From contig NZ_AWFI01000012.1 in the NCBI RefSeq assembly GCF_000682775.1, positions 372,001-436,000 on the forward strand: a stretch of 64,000 nt of DNA. The letters run 5' to 3'. Within the stretch, counting starts at the first letter, position 1; each line of letters starts with the position of its first letter. Source of the DNA: Hyphomonas sp. L-53-1-40. GTDB taxonomy: Bacteria; Pseudomonadota; Alphaproteobacteria; Caulobacterales; Hyphomonadaceae. The notes under the pieces were generated by a model, which was given only the letters and a program-made list of their open reading frames with translations, had not been told where the DNA came from and made no database searches. Of this stretch, positions 55,365 through 63,150 are shown piece by piece. A program made the position numbers and the translations under genes.

Positions 55365-56006
55365 ATGAGACGGCCGTCCAGCGTCGATGCACTTGCGGAG
55401 TTTGGACGTGCGCGCTTGTCGCGCTCTTTCTTCATGCGCGACTTCCTGTATTCGGATATCGCCGCGCTTCACGGCCTCTCGAACGTTCCCGATGATCCGG
55501 ACCTTGCCATTACCGCCGGCACGAAGCTCTGCACGGAATTGCTGGAACCCTTGCAGGACGTTTTCGGGCGCATCGCCATCAGGTCCGCCTATCGCTCTGC
55601 TGAAGTGAATGGATTTGGCAACCAGATGCAGCGGGACAAGAAGAAGGGCTACAATTGCGCCTCGAACGAAAGCAATTACGGCCATCATATCTGGGACCGG
55701 CGGGATGCCGAAGGAAACATGGGTGCAACCGCCTGCGTCGTCATTCCAGCCTTCTACGATGCTTTCCACGCAGAAGGGGACTGGCAGAAACTGGCCTGGT
55801 GGATCCACGACCATTTGCCTTATTCAACGCTATACTTCTTCCCGAAACTCTGGGCCGTGAACATTCAGTGGCGCGAAAATCCGGTTCGCCAGATCGACAG
55901 CTATACCCCGCCGCGTGGTCGGCTGACAGATGAGAGTAAGCCGAATTTTCACGGCTCTCACGAAGCGGAGTGGGCATCCCTGCGTGACGTTTTCCCGAAA
56001 GCCTGA
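55365..56006 (+). CDS. Peptidase M15-like protein of unknown function
   Basis: 213 residues without a signal peptide. The order ITAGTKLCTELLEPLQDVFG, then IAIRSAYRSAEVNGFG and SNYGHHIWDRRD resembles M15/VanY-like peptidases and phage endolysins, in which an S(G)YRS motif is followed by SxHxxGxAxD. The HHxWD form departs from the usual zinc-site spacing, and the second half (LPYSTLYFFPKLWAVNIQW) is not typical. Zinc binding and peptidase activity are inferred only weakly. Lies 27 bases after the small lipoprotein gene. Confidence 0.65.
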   Translation: MRRPSSVDALAEFGRARLSRSFFMRDFLYSDIAALHGLSNVPDDPDLAITAGTKLCTELLEPLQDVFGRIAIRSAYRSAEVNGFGNQMQRDKKKGYNCASNESNYGHHIWDRRDAEGNMGATACVVIPAFYDAFHAEGDWQKLAWWIHDHLPYSTLYFFPKLWAVNIQWRENPVRQIDSYTPPRGRLTDESKPNFHGSHEAEWASLRDVFPKA

Positions 56007-56011
56007 AAGGG

Positions 56012-56671
56012 TCAGCTGGCAAGCGCTGCAGATATCTCCGCATGCGACGCAAACACATCCTGCGCGCCCGCCGCCCTGAGCCGGTCGCCAAGCCCCGCAT
56101 CGGCATGACCACCGCCCGTAAAGCCCCACGCTGTCATCCCGGCGGCGCGCGCGGCTGTCACACCATTCACGCTGTCTTCGAGTACGACACATTTGTCGGG
56201 CCGGGCACTGATCTGTTCGGCTGCGTGCAGAAACAGATCAGGCGCAGGCTTTCCATTGGTCACGAGGTCTGAGGAATATATGTGCGGCGCAAAGTTATCG
56301 TACAGTCCAGTGAGATGAAGTTTACGGACGAGCTTCTCCGCCTCGGACGACGATGCCACTGCCTGCGCACCAGAGAACGCGGCCGATACTTCCAGCACAC
56401 CTTCAATCGCGCGCAGATCCGTTTCGAAGCGTTGCCAGATGCGCGCCTGCAACTGGTCGGCAAAATCCGGAGGCAAGGGGCGTCCACGCTCAATGGCATC
56501 CGCCGCGAGAGCCGCATGGAAGTCCCGATTGTGCAGGCCGACAAAACGCGAAACGAAAATCTCGAACGGATATTCGAGCCCCCAACCAGAAAGCATTTCC
56601 CGTTCAGTGGCGATGGAGATTGTTTCGGAGTCGACCAACACCCCATCGCAATCAAAGATCAAGGCGTCCAC
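56012..56671 (-). CDS. HAD-superfamily phosphatase (beta-phosphoglucomutase-like)
   Basis: 219 residues from a GTG at 56671, 5 bases after the mutL stop and preceded by GGGGATAGG. Catalytic Asp motif LIFDCDGVLVDSE (Asp8, Asp10), later motifs SSSEAEKLVRKL, TNGKPAPDLFLHAAE (Lys) and VVLEDSVNGVTAARAAGM (acidic pair) complete the HAD site. The cap insertion fits subfamily IA. A longer upstream reading frame overlaps mutL and is rejected. Substrate unknown. Confidence 0.88.
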   Translation of the reverse strand: MDALIFDCDGVLVDSETISIATEREMLSGWGLEYPFEIFVSRFVGLHNRDFHAALAADAIERGRPLPPDFADQLQARIWQRFETDLRAIEGVLEVSAAFSGAQAVASSSEAEKLVRKLHLTGLYDNFAPHIYSSDLVTNGKPAPDLFLHAAEQISARPDKCVVLEDSVNGVTAARAAGMTAWGFTGGGHADAGLGDRLRAAGAQDVFASHAEISAALAS

Positions 56672-56676
56672 AGAGC

Positions 56677-58564
56677 CTATCCCCGCCGCCCGAACAGGCG
56701 TTCGATGTCGGCGAGCTTGAGCTCCACATAGGTCGGCCGCCCATGATTGCACTGGCCGGAATGTGGCGTCGCTTCCATCTGGCGGAGCAGCGCATTCATC
56801 TCCTCGCCATTCAGTCGTCGTCCGGCTCGCACTGAACCGCGGCACGCCATGTTCCCCATGACTTCCTCGAACCGCTCCTTGAGCGCGAGGCCCGCATCAT
56901 ATTCGGCGAAGTCATCGGCGAGATCACGGATCAAGCCCATTGCGTCCATTTCCCCGAACAGGGCGGGGGTGGCCCGTACACAAATCGCGCCTGCGCCGAA
57001 AGGTTCGATTTCCAGGCCCAGTTCAGCCAACTCGTCGGCGCGCTCGAGCACGCGGGTCGCCTCGTCCTCAGTAAGCTCCACCACATCCGGGATCAGCAGC
57101 GCCTGACGCCTTACCCCGCCCGCAGCCATTTGGCGTTTCATGTCTTCGTAGACCAGCCGCTCATGAGCGGCATGCTGATCCACGATAACGATGCCATCCG
57201 CTGTCTGCGCAACGACATAGGTTTCGTGCAACTGAGCGCGGGCGACGCCGAGTGGAAAGTCAGAAGGCATACCTTGCGCGGGCACGGCTTCCGGCTCCAC
57301 CCGTGCGGACGGAGCGGCATCATGTCGATAGGCAGGCGGCGGTGCTTCGTGCAGCCCCGCCATCACATCGCCAGAGGGCGGAAGAGGCTGGTCGAAATCA
57401 ATACCCGATGGCTGGCGATAATAGGACGAGGGTGAAGCCTGCCGCTCTGGCGCAGATGGCAACGACCAGAGATTGGCCGATGTTGCCTCTTCAATCCGAA
57501 CCTTGCCGAGCGCAGAATTCGCGACCGTGGTCGACGCTCTGTGCCCCGCAGCGGCGAGCGCGTGACGCAGTGCACCGATCATCAAACCTCTTACATTCCC
57601 CGCATCGCGGAACCGCACCTCGGTCTTGGCGGGGTGCACGTTCACATCGACATATTCCGGATCAAGATCAACAAACAGCGCCGCCAGCGGATGCCGGTCG
57701 CGCGCCAGGAAATCCTGATAGGCCGCACGGATTACGCCGTTCAGCATACGGTCCTTTACCGGTCGGTCATTCACGAAGAGGAACTGCATCTGGGCGTTGC
57801 CGCGATTGAGCGTCGGCAGGCCGGCAAAGCCAGCAAGGCGAACACCTTCGCGCTCGGCATCAATCTCCAGCGCGTTCTCACGGAAATCACGTCCCATGAT
57901 TGCGCCGAGCCGAGCCAGTTGGCCGGAGGCGCCTTCGACTTCAGCGGCATAGCGCAGCGAGTTCCGGCCATTATTTTCCAGCGAGAAAGCAACATGCGGA
58001 TTGGCCATGGCGAGACGCTTGATCGTGTCAGTCACAGCCATGCTTTCGGCGCGCTCGCCTTTCATGAACTTCAACCGGGCGGGAGTCGCATAGAACAGGT
58101 CGCGCACTTCGATGCGCGTGCCAGTCTCGCCGCGCCCGGTAAACGCCGCCGGGCGAGGGCCTTCCATCCGTCCCGCCTCAACAAAGACTTCGGCTGCGTC
58201 TTCGCCGGTCGCGCGGGATGAAATGCTGCAGCGGCTGACCGAGGCAATCGACGGCAACGCTTCACCCCGGAAGCCCATCGTGTGGATGTTCAGCAAATCC
58301 ACCCGCCCGCCGGCATCCGGCACGAGTTTGGAGGTTGCATGGCGTTCCAGCGCGACGAGCAGATCGTCGGCAGACATGCCACAGCCATCATCTTCGATGA
58401 TGATCCGTTTCAGGCCCCCCGCTTCGATGGAGACAGAAATACGGCGAGCGCCAGCGTCCAGAGCATTCTCGACCAATTCCTTGACGGCGGCCCGCCGCGA
58501 TCCGGTTCACGACATCAGGTGGCAGCTTGCGAATCTCGGGGCGAGGGCGGACGGAATCAGGCAT
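56677..58564 (-). pseudogene. mutL: mutL, DNA mismatch repair protein, disrupted near its 5' end
   Basis: The expected start (ATG at 58564) opens a normal MutL N-terminus, [16 protein letters not shown], which then passes out of frame into RRQGIG and stops at 58388. The correct frame resumes at once with [18 protein letters not shown] and runs to 56677, with the usual transducer domain and the C-terminal [12 protein letters not shown] and [12 protein letters not shown]. Compared with other MutL proteins the segment EVVERPA(S) is missing at 58489-58490, a net loss of about 20-23 nt, which shifts the frame. Restart at an internal TTG (58476) would drop the ATPase N-terminus. The remaining sequence is intact, so the change is recent or an artefact. 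Upstream of the HAD gene. Confidence 0.78.
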
Positions 58565-58740
58565 CTGGTTACAATACCCCGGCTGACGCGCTTTGTCCCC
58601 GCCTGCCCGCACGGTTTCAACAGGGACCAGCCAAGGCGGGTATGTCCGGCTCGCGCCCGGCGTCCAGTTGACGCAGGCCGGTTGCCTTCCGTGCGGTTAC
58701 CCCACAAAGTGCGCCGGAACATTCCGGAGCCTGAAATTCC

Positions 58741-59292
58741 ATGAAGTTGACTTCTTCCCTCGCCGTCGCCGCAATAGTGTTGCTCACCGCTTGTGGCGGC
58801 TCCGATGCGCCCGAAACTGATACCCCGGCCGCAGAAGCACCTCCGGCGAAGGCCCCGGCAGAAGCGGCGCCCGCCGCTGCCCCCGCTGAAGCGGCGGTTG
58901 ATGCGGTATCACCGTTCGCGGCCCTGCCCGCCCCGTACAATACCGCCGATTATGCGCGCGGTCGCCGCACCTGGAAGCTCTGCCAATCCTGCCACATTAC
59001 GGCGGAAGGCGGCGGCAACCTCGTTGGGCCGAACCTGCATGGGCTGTTCGGTCGTGAGGCCGGCACACTGGAGGGCTTTGCCTATTCCCCTGCCCTGCAA
59101 AAAGCCGACTTCATCTGGACGCCCGACAAGGTCGATCACTGGCTGGAGAACCCGCGCACTTTCCTGCCTGGCAACCGCATGACGTTTGCGGGCGTACGCA
59201 AACCAGACGACCGCCTGGCGGTTGTCGCCTATCTGATGAGTGAGACCGGCTTCGCCGCCGAAGCTACCCCGGAAGACGCCCCTGCGGAATAG
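58741..59292 (+). CDS. Class I c-type cytochrome, lipoprotein
   Basis: 183 residues. Lipobox LLTAC (Cys18), an Ala/Pro/Glu-rich linker (about 20-60), then a cytochrome c domain with heme motif CQSCH, GPNLHGLFGREAGTLEGFAY and the distal Met in GNRMTFAGVRK. This resembles membrane-anchored cytochrome c552/c2-like electron carriers. Preceded by GGAG. Converges with the barrel gene 10 bases away. Confidence 0.92.
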   Translation: MKLTSSLAVAAIVLLTACGGSDAPETDTPAAEAPPAKAPAEAAPAAAPAEAAVDAVSPFAALPAPYNTADYARGRRTWKLCQSCHITAEGGGNLVGPNLHGLFGREAGTLEGFAYSPALQKADFIWTPDKVDHWLENPRTFLPGNRMTFAGVRKPDDRLAVVAYLMSETGFAAEATPEDAPAE

Positions 59293-59302
59293 ACTCGTGT
59301 GA

Positions 59303-59992
59303 TTAATGCCGGAGGATAAGGGCGAGCAGCACAGCATGCTCGTCAAACTCTCCGGCAAATTCCTCTCGATAACCGACCGCCACATCGGCCCAACCGAAAT
59401 GGTAGCCAAGCTTGGTTTCGTACTTGTTTGAGTCCGCCGTTTCGTTGCCGCGCTCGACCCAAAGCTGCTGGCTTATAAAGAAGTCCTGCCAGATATCGAC
59501 GCCATAGCCGAACTCGGCACGCTGGCGGACACAGCCATCTTCATGACGGATCACCGCGGCATCTGCGAAGACATAGAAATTGCGACCACCCCGCAGGCCG
59601 GACAGGCCGCCGCTGAGGCGGGCTTCGGCGCCCCACTCGTCGCACCCGAATACGCCGGCCAGCGAACTGCCATGAACCAGGCCGCCCTCAACCCCTATGG
59701 CCCAACCCTTGTGGGTGACCAGTTGCCGGCGCAACGTGGCACGCCAGAACTCCTTGTTAAACTGGCTGCCGACCTCATAGGCCACCGCCTCTGATTTTGC
59801 GGTAACCGTCCAATTCGGTGCGAAGCCATACTCGCCGTAGAGCGAAACCCGGTTTCCACGGACGCCTTCCAGTTCCTCTTCAGTGCCGACGGCCTCGGCA
59901 TACCAACCTTCATGCGGTTGGGACCAAGGCCCTGCCGAAGCGGGTACGGCCCATGCCAGCCCGAGAAAAAGAACCCCAAATCCCCTCATCAC
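59303..59992 (-). CDS. Probable outer-membrane beta-barrel protein
   Basis: 229 residues with a signal peptide (MMRGFGVLFLGLAWAVPASA) and a mature part built of alternating strands (VSLYGEYGFAPNWTVTAKSE, WRATLRRQLVTHKGWAIGVE, KLGYHFGWADVAVGYREEF). No catalytic motif. The pattern resembles small alphaproteobacterial outer-membrane proteins. Two Cys in the central loops may pair. Monocistronic, separated from the MarR gene by a terminator. Confidence 0.7.
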   Translation of the reverse strand: MMRGFGVLFLGLAWAVPASAGPWSQPHEGWYAEAVGTEEELEGVRGNRVSLYGEYGFAPNWTVTAKSEAVAYEVGSQFNKEFWRATLRRQLVTHKGWAIGVEGGLVHGSSLAGVFGCDEWGAEARLSGGLSGLRGGRNFYVFADAAVIRHEDGCVRQRAEFGYGVDIWQDFFISQQLWVERGNETADSNKYETKLGYHFGWADVAVGYREEFAGEFDEHAVLLALILRH

Positions 59993-60061
59993 AGATGAAA
60001 CCTAGTGAAGAAATCTGGGGTTGAAAACCATTTTCTGTCTCGCGCGGAATCCATGAAAATG

Positions 60062-60097
60062 AAAAAGCCCCCGCCAAATTGGCGAGGGCTTTTTTTA
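60062..60097 (-). terminator. Rho-independent terminator of the MarR-like gene
   Basis: Stem AGCCCCCGCCA (60066-60076) / TGGCGAGGGCT (60080-60090) with one mismatch and a 3-base loop, flanked by five A on the left and seven T on the right, so it can act on both strands. It lies 23 bases past the leftward MarR-like gene. Confidence 0.88.
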
Positions 60098-60119
60098 GTC
60101 GTCCATGTAATCCGCGCGC

Positions 60120-60620
60120 TTAGAGGCGGAACCGGATCTGGTCGGACCAGAAGCGCTCAAGGCGCGAGATGGTCTTGTTCAGTTGCGACAGGTCATCCGG
60201 ACGCACGCTGGCCGTTGGCTCAAGCGCGCCGGCCTGCTTCTCGAAGAGGGCCTCGACCCGTTTGCGAACCTTCAGACCGCGCTCGGTCAGGCTGAGCGTG
60301 ACGGTGCGCTTGTCATCTTCGGAGCGGGTCTGGATCAGATAGCCGCCTTCCTGGAGTTTCTTGACGTTGTAGGAGAGGCTGGTGCCAGCAAAGGCGCCAC
60401 GAGCCCGAAGAACAGATGCGGGGGCTTCGCCTTCGCCAATTTCATAAAGCAACAATGCCTGAACGCCGGTCAGCGAACGCTCACCGCCGCGCTCCAGATC
60501 GTCCTTCACAACATCATGAAGACGACGGTGCGCCTGCTCAAGCAAAGACAAAGACTTCAGGAAAGACTCGCCCAACGAATTGTTCGCAGTATCCTGCGCT
60601 TCTGCAATCATCATTTTCAT
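60120..60620 (-). CDS. MarR-family regulator, LdtR-like
   Basis: 166 residues from the ATG at 60620. The sequence resembles the alphaproteobacterial LdtR group: RRLHDVVKDDLERGG, then LTGVQALLLYEIGEGE, RARGAFAGTSLSYNVKKLQE and the wing SEDDKRTVTLSLTERG. LdtR in Liberibacter controls an L,D-transpeptidase and its own gene; transfer of that role here is inference. Three repeats upstream fit autoregulation, and a terminator follows. Confidence 0.85.
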   Translation of the reverse strand: MKMMIAEAQDTANNSLGESFLKSLSLLEQAHRRLHDVVKDDLERGGERSLTGVQALLLYEIGEGEAPASVLRARGAFAGTSLSYNVKKLQEGGYLIQTRSEDDKRTVTLSLTERGLKVRKRVEALFEKQAGALEPTASVRPDDLSQLNKTISRLERFWSDQIRFRL

Positions 60621-60623
60621 CAC

Positions 60624-60661
60624 CACTCAACTATTCACTCAACTTTTGTTGTAGTTTGAGT
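60624..60661. promoter_or_regulatory. Repeated operator-like element upstream of the LdtR-like gene
   Basis: CACTCAACT occurs at 60624-60632 and 60636-60644 (12-base period), and AGTTTGAGT, close to its reverse complement, at 60653-60661. The cluster lies directly upstream of the start codon and suits a MarR-type autoregulatory operator. Binding is inferred. Confidence 0.45.
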
Positions 60662-60746
60662 AGAAATACACGAGCAATCCTAATGAATTAATAAGCATGC
60701 CCTTTTCTCAAGATTAGAAGGTTAATATCCACGCGAATACATTAAC

Positions 60747-60764
60747 CGTTACTATTACGTAACG
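60747..60764. repeat. Perfect inverted repeat CGTTAC-N6-GTAACG
   Basis: Six-base arms spaced by TATTAC, in the gap between the DUF805 gene end and the LdtR-like gene. It is A/T-flanked and could be a regulator site; it is not followed by a T tract, so a terminator is unlikely. Confidence 0.35.
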
Positions 60765-60804
60765 ATTTGGGCCTGTCAGGTTTGGATATCATGAAAGTAT
60801 TCGC

Positions 60805-61506
60805 TCAAGCGAACGTGTCGACCGTGCCGCGAATGCCGTATTTCGGACTAGGCCCATGCACGTTCGGCTCTGCACGACTGTCGATCAGCATGAATACGAA
60901 AACGATCAGGCCGCCGACATAGGGAATCAAGTTCAGCAGGTACATCCAGCCGGACAGATCCTGATCATGGAAGCGCCGTACGGTGACAGCTATACCCGGA
61001 ATGATGGTATAAAGTATCCAAAGCGCGGTGAAGAGAGGGAGAAAGTATCCCTCGGAGTCGTCGACGCCAAATATTGATAGGGTAAGGATCGTGTCGACAA
61101 CAAACGCCAAGATGAGCGCAAGTATTGAAAACAATATGTACCCCCAATACTCTTGGCGGCGTGCGCGGCCATTGAACTTGAAATAGCTGGATGACAGACA
61201 TCTGAGAAAGTACGTCCAGATACCGTCACTCTTGACTGCCATGGGCTGAGCATAGGGTGCAGCCCCCGCATACCCCTGACTAACGGGCTGCGGCGGAACT
61301 GGCTGTGTAGAGGGTTGTCCGGTAGCCTCGAGCAAATAGATATCGCGCGCCTCGTTACCCATACCGACGAAATCGACAACATGTCCCTGGACGAGCCGAT
61401 TGTTGTCCCGCACCTGTGCCTGAGAGAAATTGTAGCGCACACCATCGTCTCCGAGGATGAGACCCAGCCCCTCTACAGAGTCAGCCTTTAATACTTGTCC
61501 GCGCAT
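60805..61506 (-). CDS. DUF805 membrane protein with N-terminal beta domain
   Basis: 233 residues. The N-terminal about 60 residues (MRGQVLKADSVEGLGLILGD, then GHVVDFVGMGNEARDIYLL) resemble a cold-shock/OB-like fold and precede a Pro/Gln-rich linker. The DUF805 domain follows (about 110-220), with several transmembrane helices and the YFKFNGRARRQEYWGYILF and RRFHDQDLSGWM signatures. The role of DUF805 proteins is unknown. Lies 61 bases after the HIBYL-CoA hydrolase-like gene on the same strand. Confidence 0.85.
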   Translation of the reverse strand: MRGQVLKADSVEGLGLILGDDGVRYNFSQAQVRDNNRLVQGHVVDFVGMGNEARDIYLLEATGQPSTQPVPPQPVSQGYAGAAPYAQPMAVKSDGIWTYFLRCLSSSYFKFNGRARRQEYWGYILFSILALILAFVVDTILTLSIFGVDDSEGYFLPLFTALWILYTIIPGIAVTVRRFHDQDLSGWMYLLNLIPYVGGLIVFVFMLIDSRAEPNVHGPSPKYGIRGTVDTFA

Positions 61507-61567
61507 ACATGCTCCTGAATCGCCCCAACATTGATTGTCGGCACTATTTCAAGGCCTTGGCTCGCGC

Positions 61568-62632
61568 TCAATCCCCAAAGGTCAATTCATCGTCGCCCAA
61601 TGGCTCGAAATATCTCGCCACGTCCGCATCGCTGACCTCTTCCAGCGTGGCCGGCTTCCATTTCGGAGCATTGTCCTTGTCGACAATGACCGCGCGAACG
61701 CCTTCAAGGAAGTCATGACTTTGCACTTTGCGCCAGCCAATGCGGTACTCCATCCGCATGTTCTCTTCAAAGTTATCAAGTTTGGCGCCATCTCGAACCT
61801 GACGAAGAGCAACCTTCACAGTCTCTGGGGACTTCGTTCGAATGGTCGCCGCCTGCTCGGATGCCCACTCATTGTCAGCCACGTCCAACGCAGCCACAAT
61901 CTCCTCAGCGGTGTCCTTTGCAAAGCAATCATCAATCAAATCGCTATGCGCCGCAAAGCTGCCCGCTGGCACAGGATGGGTCATGCCGCGCAGGATCTCG
62001 TTCAGCATTTCGGCGGCACCGACGGAGAAATCCGCGCCTTCGATCTGCTTTTTCAGGTTCGGCACCAATTCCGATGGCAGGAAATGCGTCGCCACCCGGG
62101 CCGCAACAACATCTGCGCCCTTCAAACGCGCCCCCGTCAGCGCCAACCATGTACCAAGATAGCCCGACAGGCGCGGCAGGAACCAGCCACCCCCCACGTC
62201 CGGGAACAGTCCGATCCCGGTCTCCGGCATGGCGAACAGCGTGCGCTCGGTCGCAACCCGGTGAGAGCCATGCACAGACAGGCCAACCCCGCCACCCATG
62301 GTCACACCATCCATGATCGCCAGCACCGGCTTGGGGAAAGTCTTCAGCGCGGCATTCATCCGGTATTCGACATTGAAGAAGGCACGCGCCTCACTCGCAT
62401 CACCCGCGCCGCTATCGGCCAGCATGCGAATGTCACCACCAGCGCAGAACCCCCGCGTTTCTTCTTCATGGTCGATCATGACCATGTGAACGGTCGGGTC
62501 TGCCGTCCAGCGCTCCAGGGCGGCCAAGATGGTGTCGCACATGGGTGCGTTCAGCGCATGCAACGCCTCTGGCCGCGTCAGCGTAATTCGTCCCACACCG
62601 CGATGGGTCTCCACCGATACGTCATTCGACAT
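61568..62632 (-). CDS. 3-hydroxyisobutyryl-CoA hydrolase-like enoyl-CoA hydratase/isomerase
   Basis: 354 residues, longer than simple crotonases and typical of the HIBCH group in valine breakdown. Crotonase motifs ETRGFCAGGDIRML and MDGVTMGGGVGLS, then FAMPETGIGLFPDVGGGWFLPRL (acidic residues positioned as in HIBCH), and a C-terminal about 100-residue helical region. Other functions of this family are possible. Same strand as the DUF805 gene. Confidence 0.88.
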   Translation of the reverse strand: MSNDVSVETHRGVGRITLTRPEALHALNAPMCDTILAALERWTADPTVHMVMIDHEEETRGFCAGGDIRMLADSGAGDASEARAFFNVEYRMNAALKTFPKPVLAIMDGVTMGGGVGLSVHGSHRVATERTLFAMPETGIGLFPDVGGGWFLPRLSGYLGTWLALTGARLKGADVVAARVATHFLPSELVPNLKKQIEGADFSVGAAEMLNEILRGMTHPVPAGSFAAHSDLIDDCFAKDTAEEIVAALDVADNEWASEQAATIRTKSPETVKVALRQVRDGAKLDNFEENMRMEYRIGWRKVQSHDFLEGVRAVIVDKDNAPKWKPATLEEVSDADVARYFEPLGDDELTFGD

Positions 62633-62786
62633 GCTTTATCCCTTTGTCTCCGGCGTCTTCCGCCGACCATTGTTTGTTTCGCCTACCCCTACATTCGACG
62701 CCTCGCGGATCAAGCCCGCCCCGCGCGTCAGGACGTTAACAGTCCGCAAATCCCTATTGGAAATTCATGACAATGGCGAACCGCGA

Positions 62787-63077
62787 ATGTTTACCCGTTG
62801 GGACTATGGTTCGCCCATGAGACAGACCGACCTCCCCGGCGCAGAGCTGCGCGGACGCCGTACTCCGGTAATCGCCAAAGGCATTCTGAAACTGGGTCTC
62901 TGGCGCTCGGTACCGTGCGAGATTCGCAACATCTCATCCGGCGGCGTCCGCTTTGCGACCCGCAAGGAGATCAATCTGCCGGAAACCTTTTCAATCCGTC
63001 TGCCTAACAGCCGACGCCCACGCCTGTGTCAGCGCCGTTGGCAACTCGGTCGCGAGACCGGTGTCGAATTTATCTGA
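62787..63077 (+). CDS. PilZ-domain protein
   Basis: 96 residues from the ATG at 62787; an ATG at 62817 is an alternative. PilZ-like core: RRTPVIAKGILKLG, then CEIRNISSGGVRFATRKEIN (the N/DxSxxG motif is NISSGG) and ETGVEFI at the end. PilZ domains usually bind cyclic di-GMP, and the Arg-Arg plus NxSxxG layout is compatible. No partner domain is present. Confidence 0.75.
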   Translation: MFTRWDYGSPMRQTDLPGAELRGRRTPVIAKGILKLGLWRSVPCEIRNISSGGVRFATRKEINLPETFSIRLPNSRRPRLCQRRWQLGRETGVEFI

Positions 63078-63150
63078 TGCCTTCCTTTTGTTGGCGACGC
63101 GGTGGCGTCACGCGCAACGGTCACACCCACTCCACAAATGAACCTTCCGC

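Noticed and set aside
60720-60750. TTAA-containing stretch considered as a CtrA-type box
   Set aside because: The two TTAA copies are about 16 bases apart, not the 7-base spacing expected for CtrA.
61535-62770. A 411-codon rightward reading frame opposite the HIBYL-CoA hydrolase-like gene
   Set aside because: Antisense shadow of a conserved gene with complete crotonase motifs.
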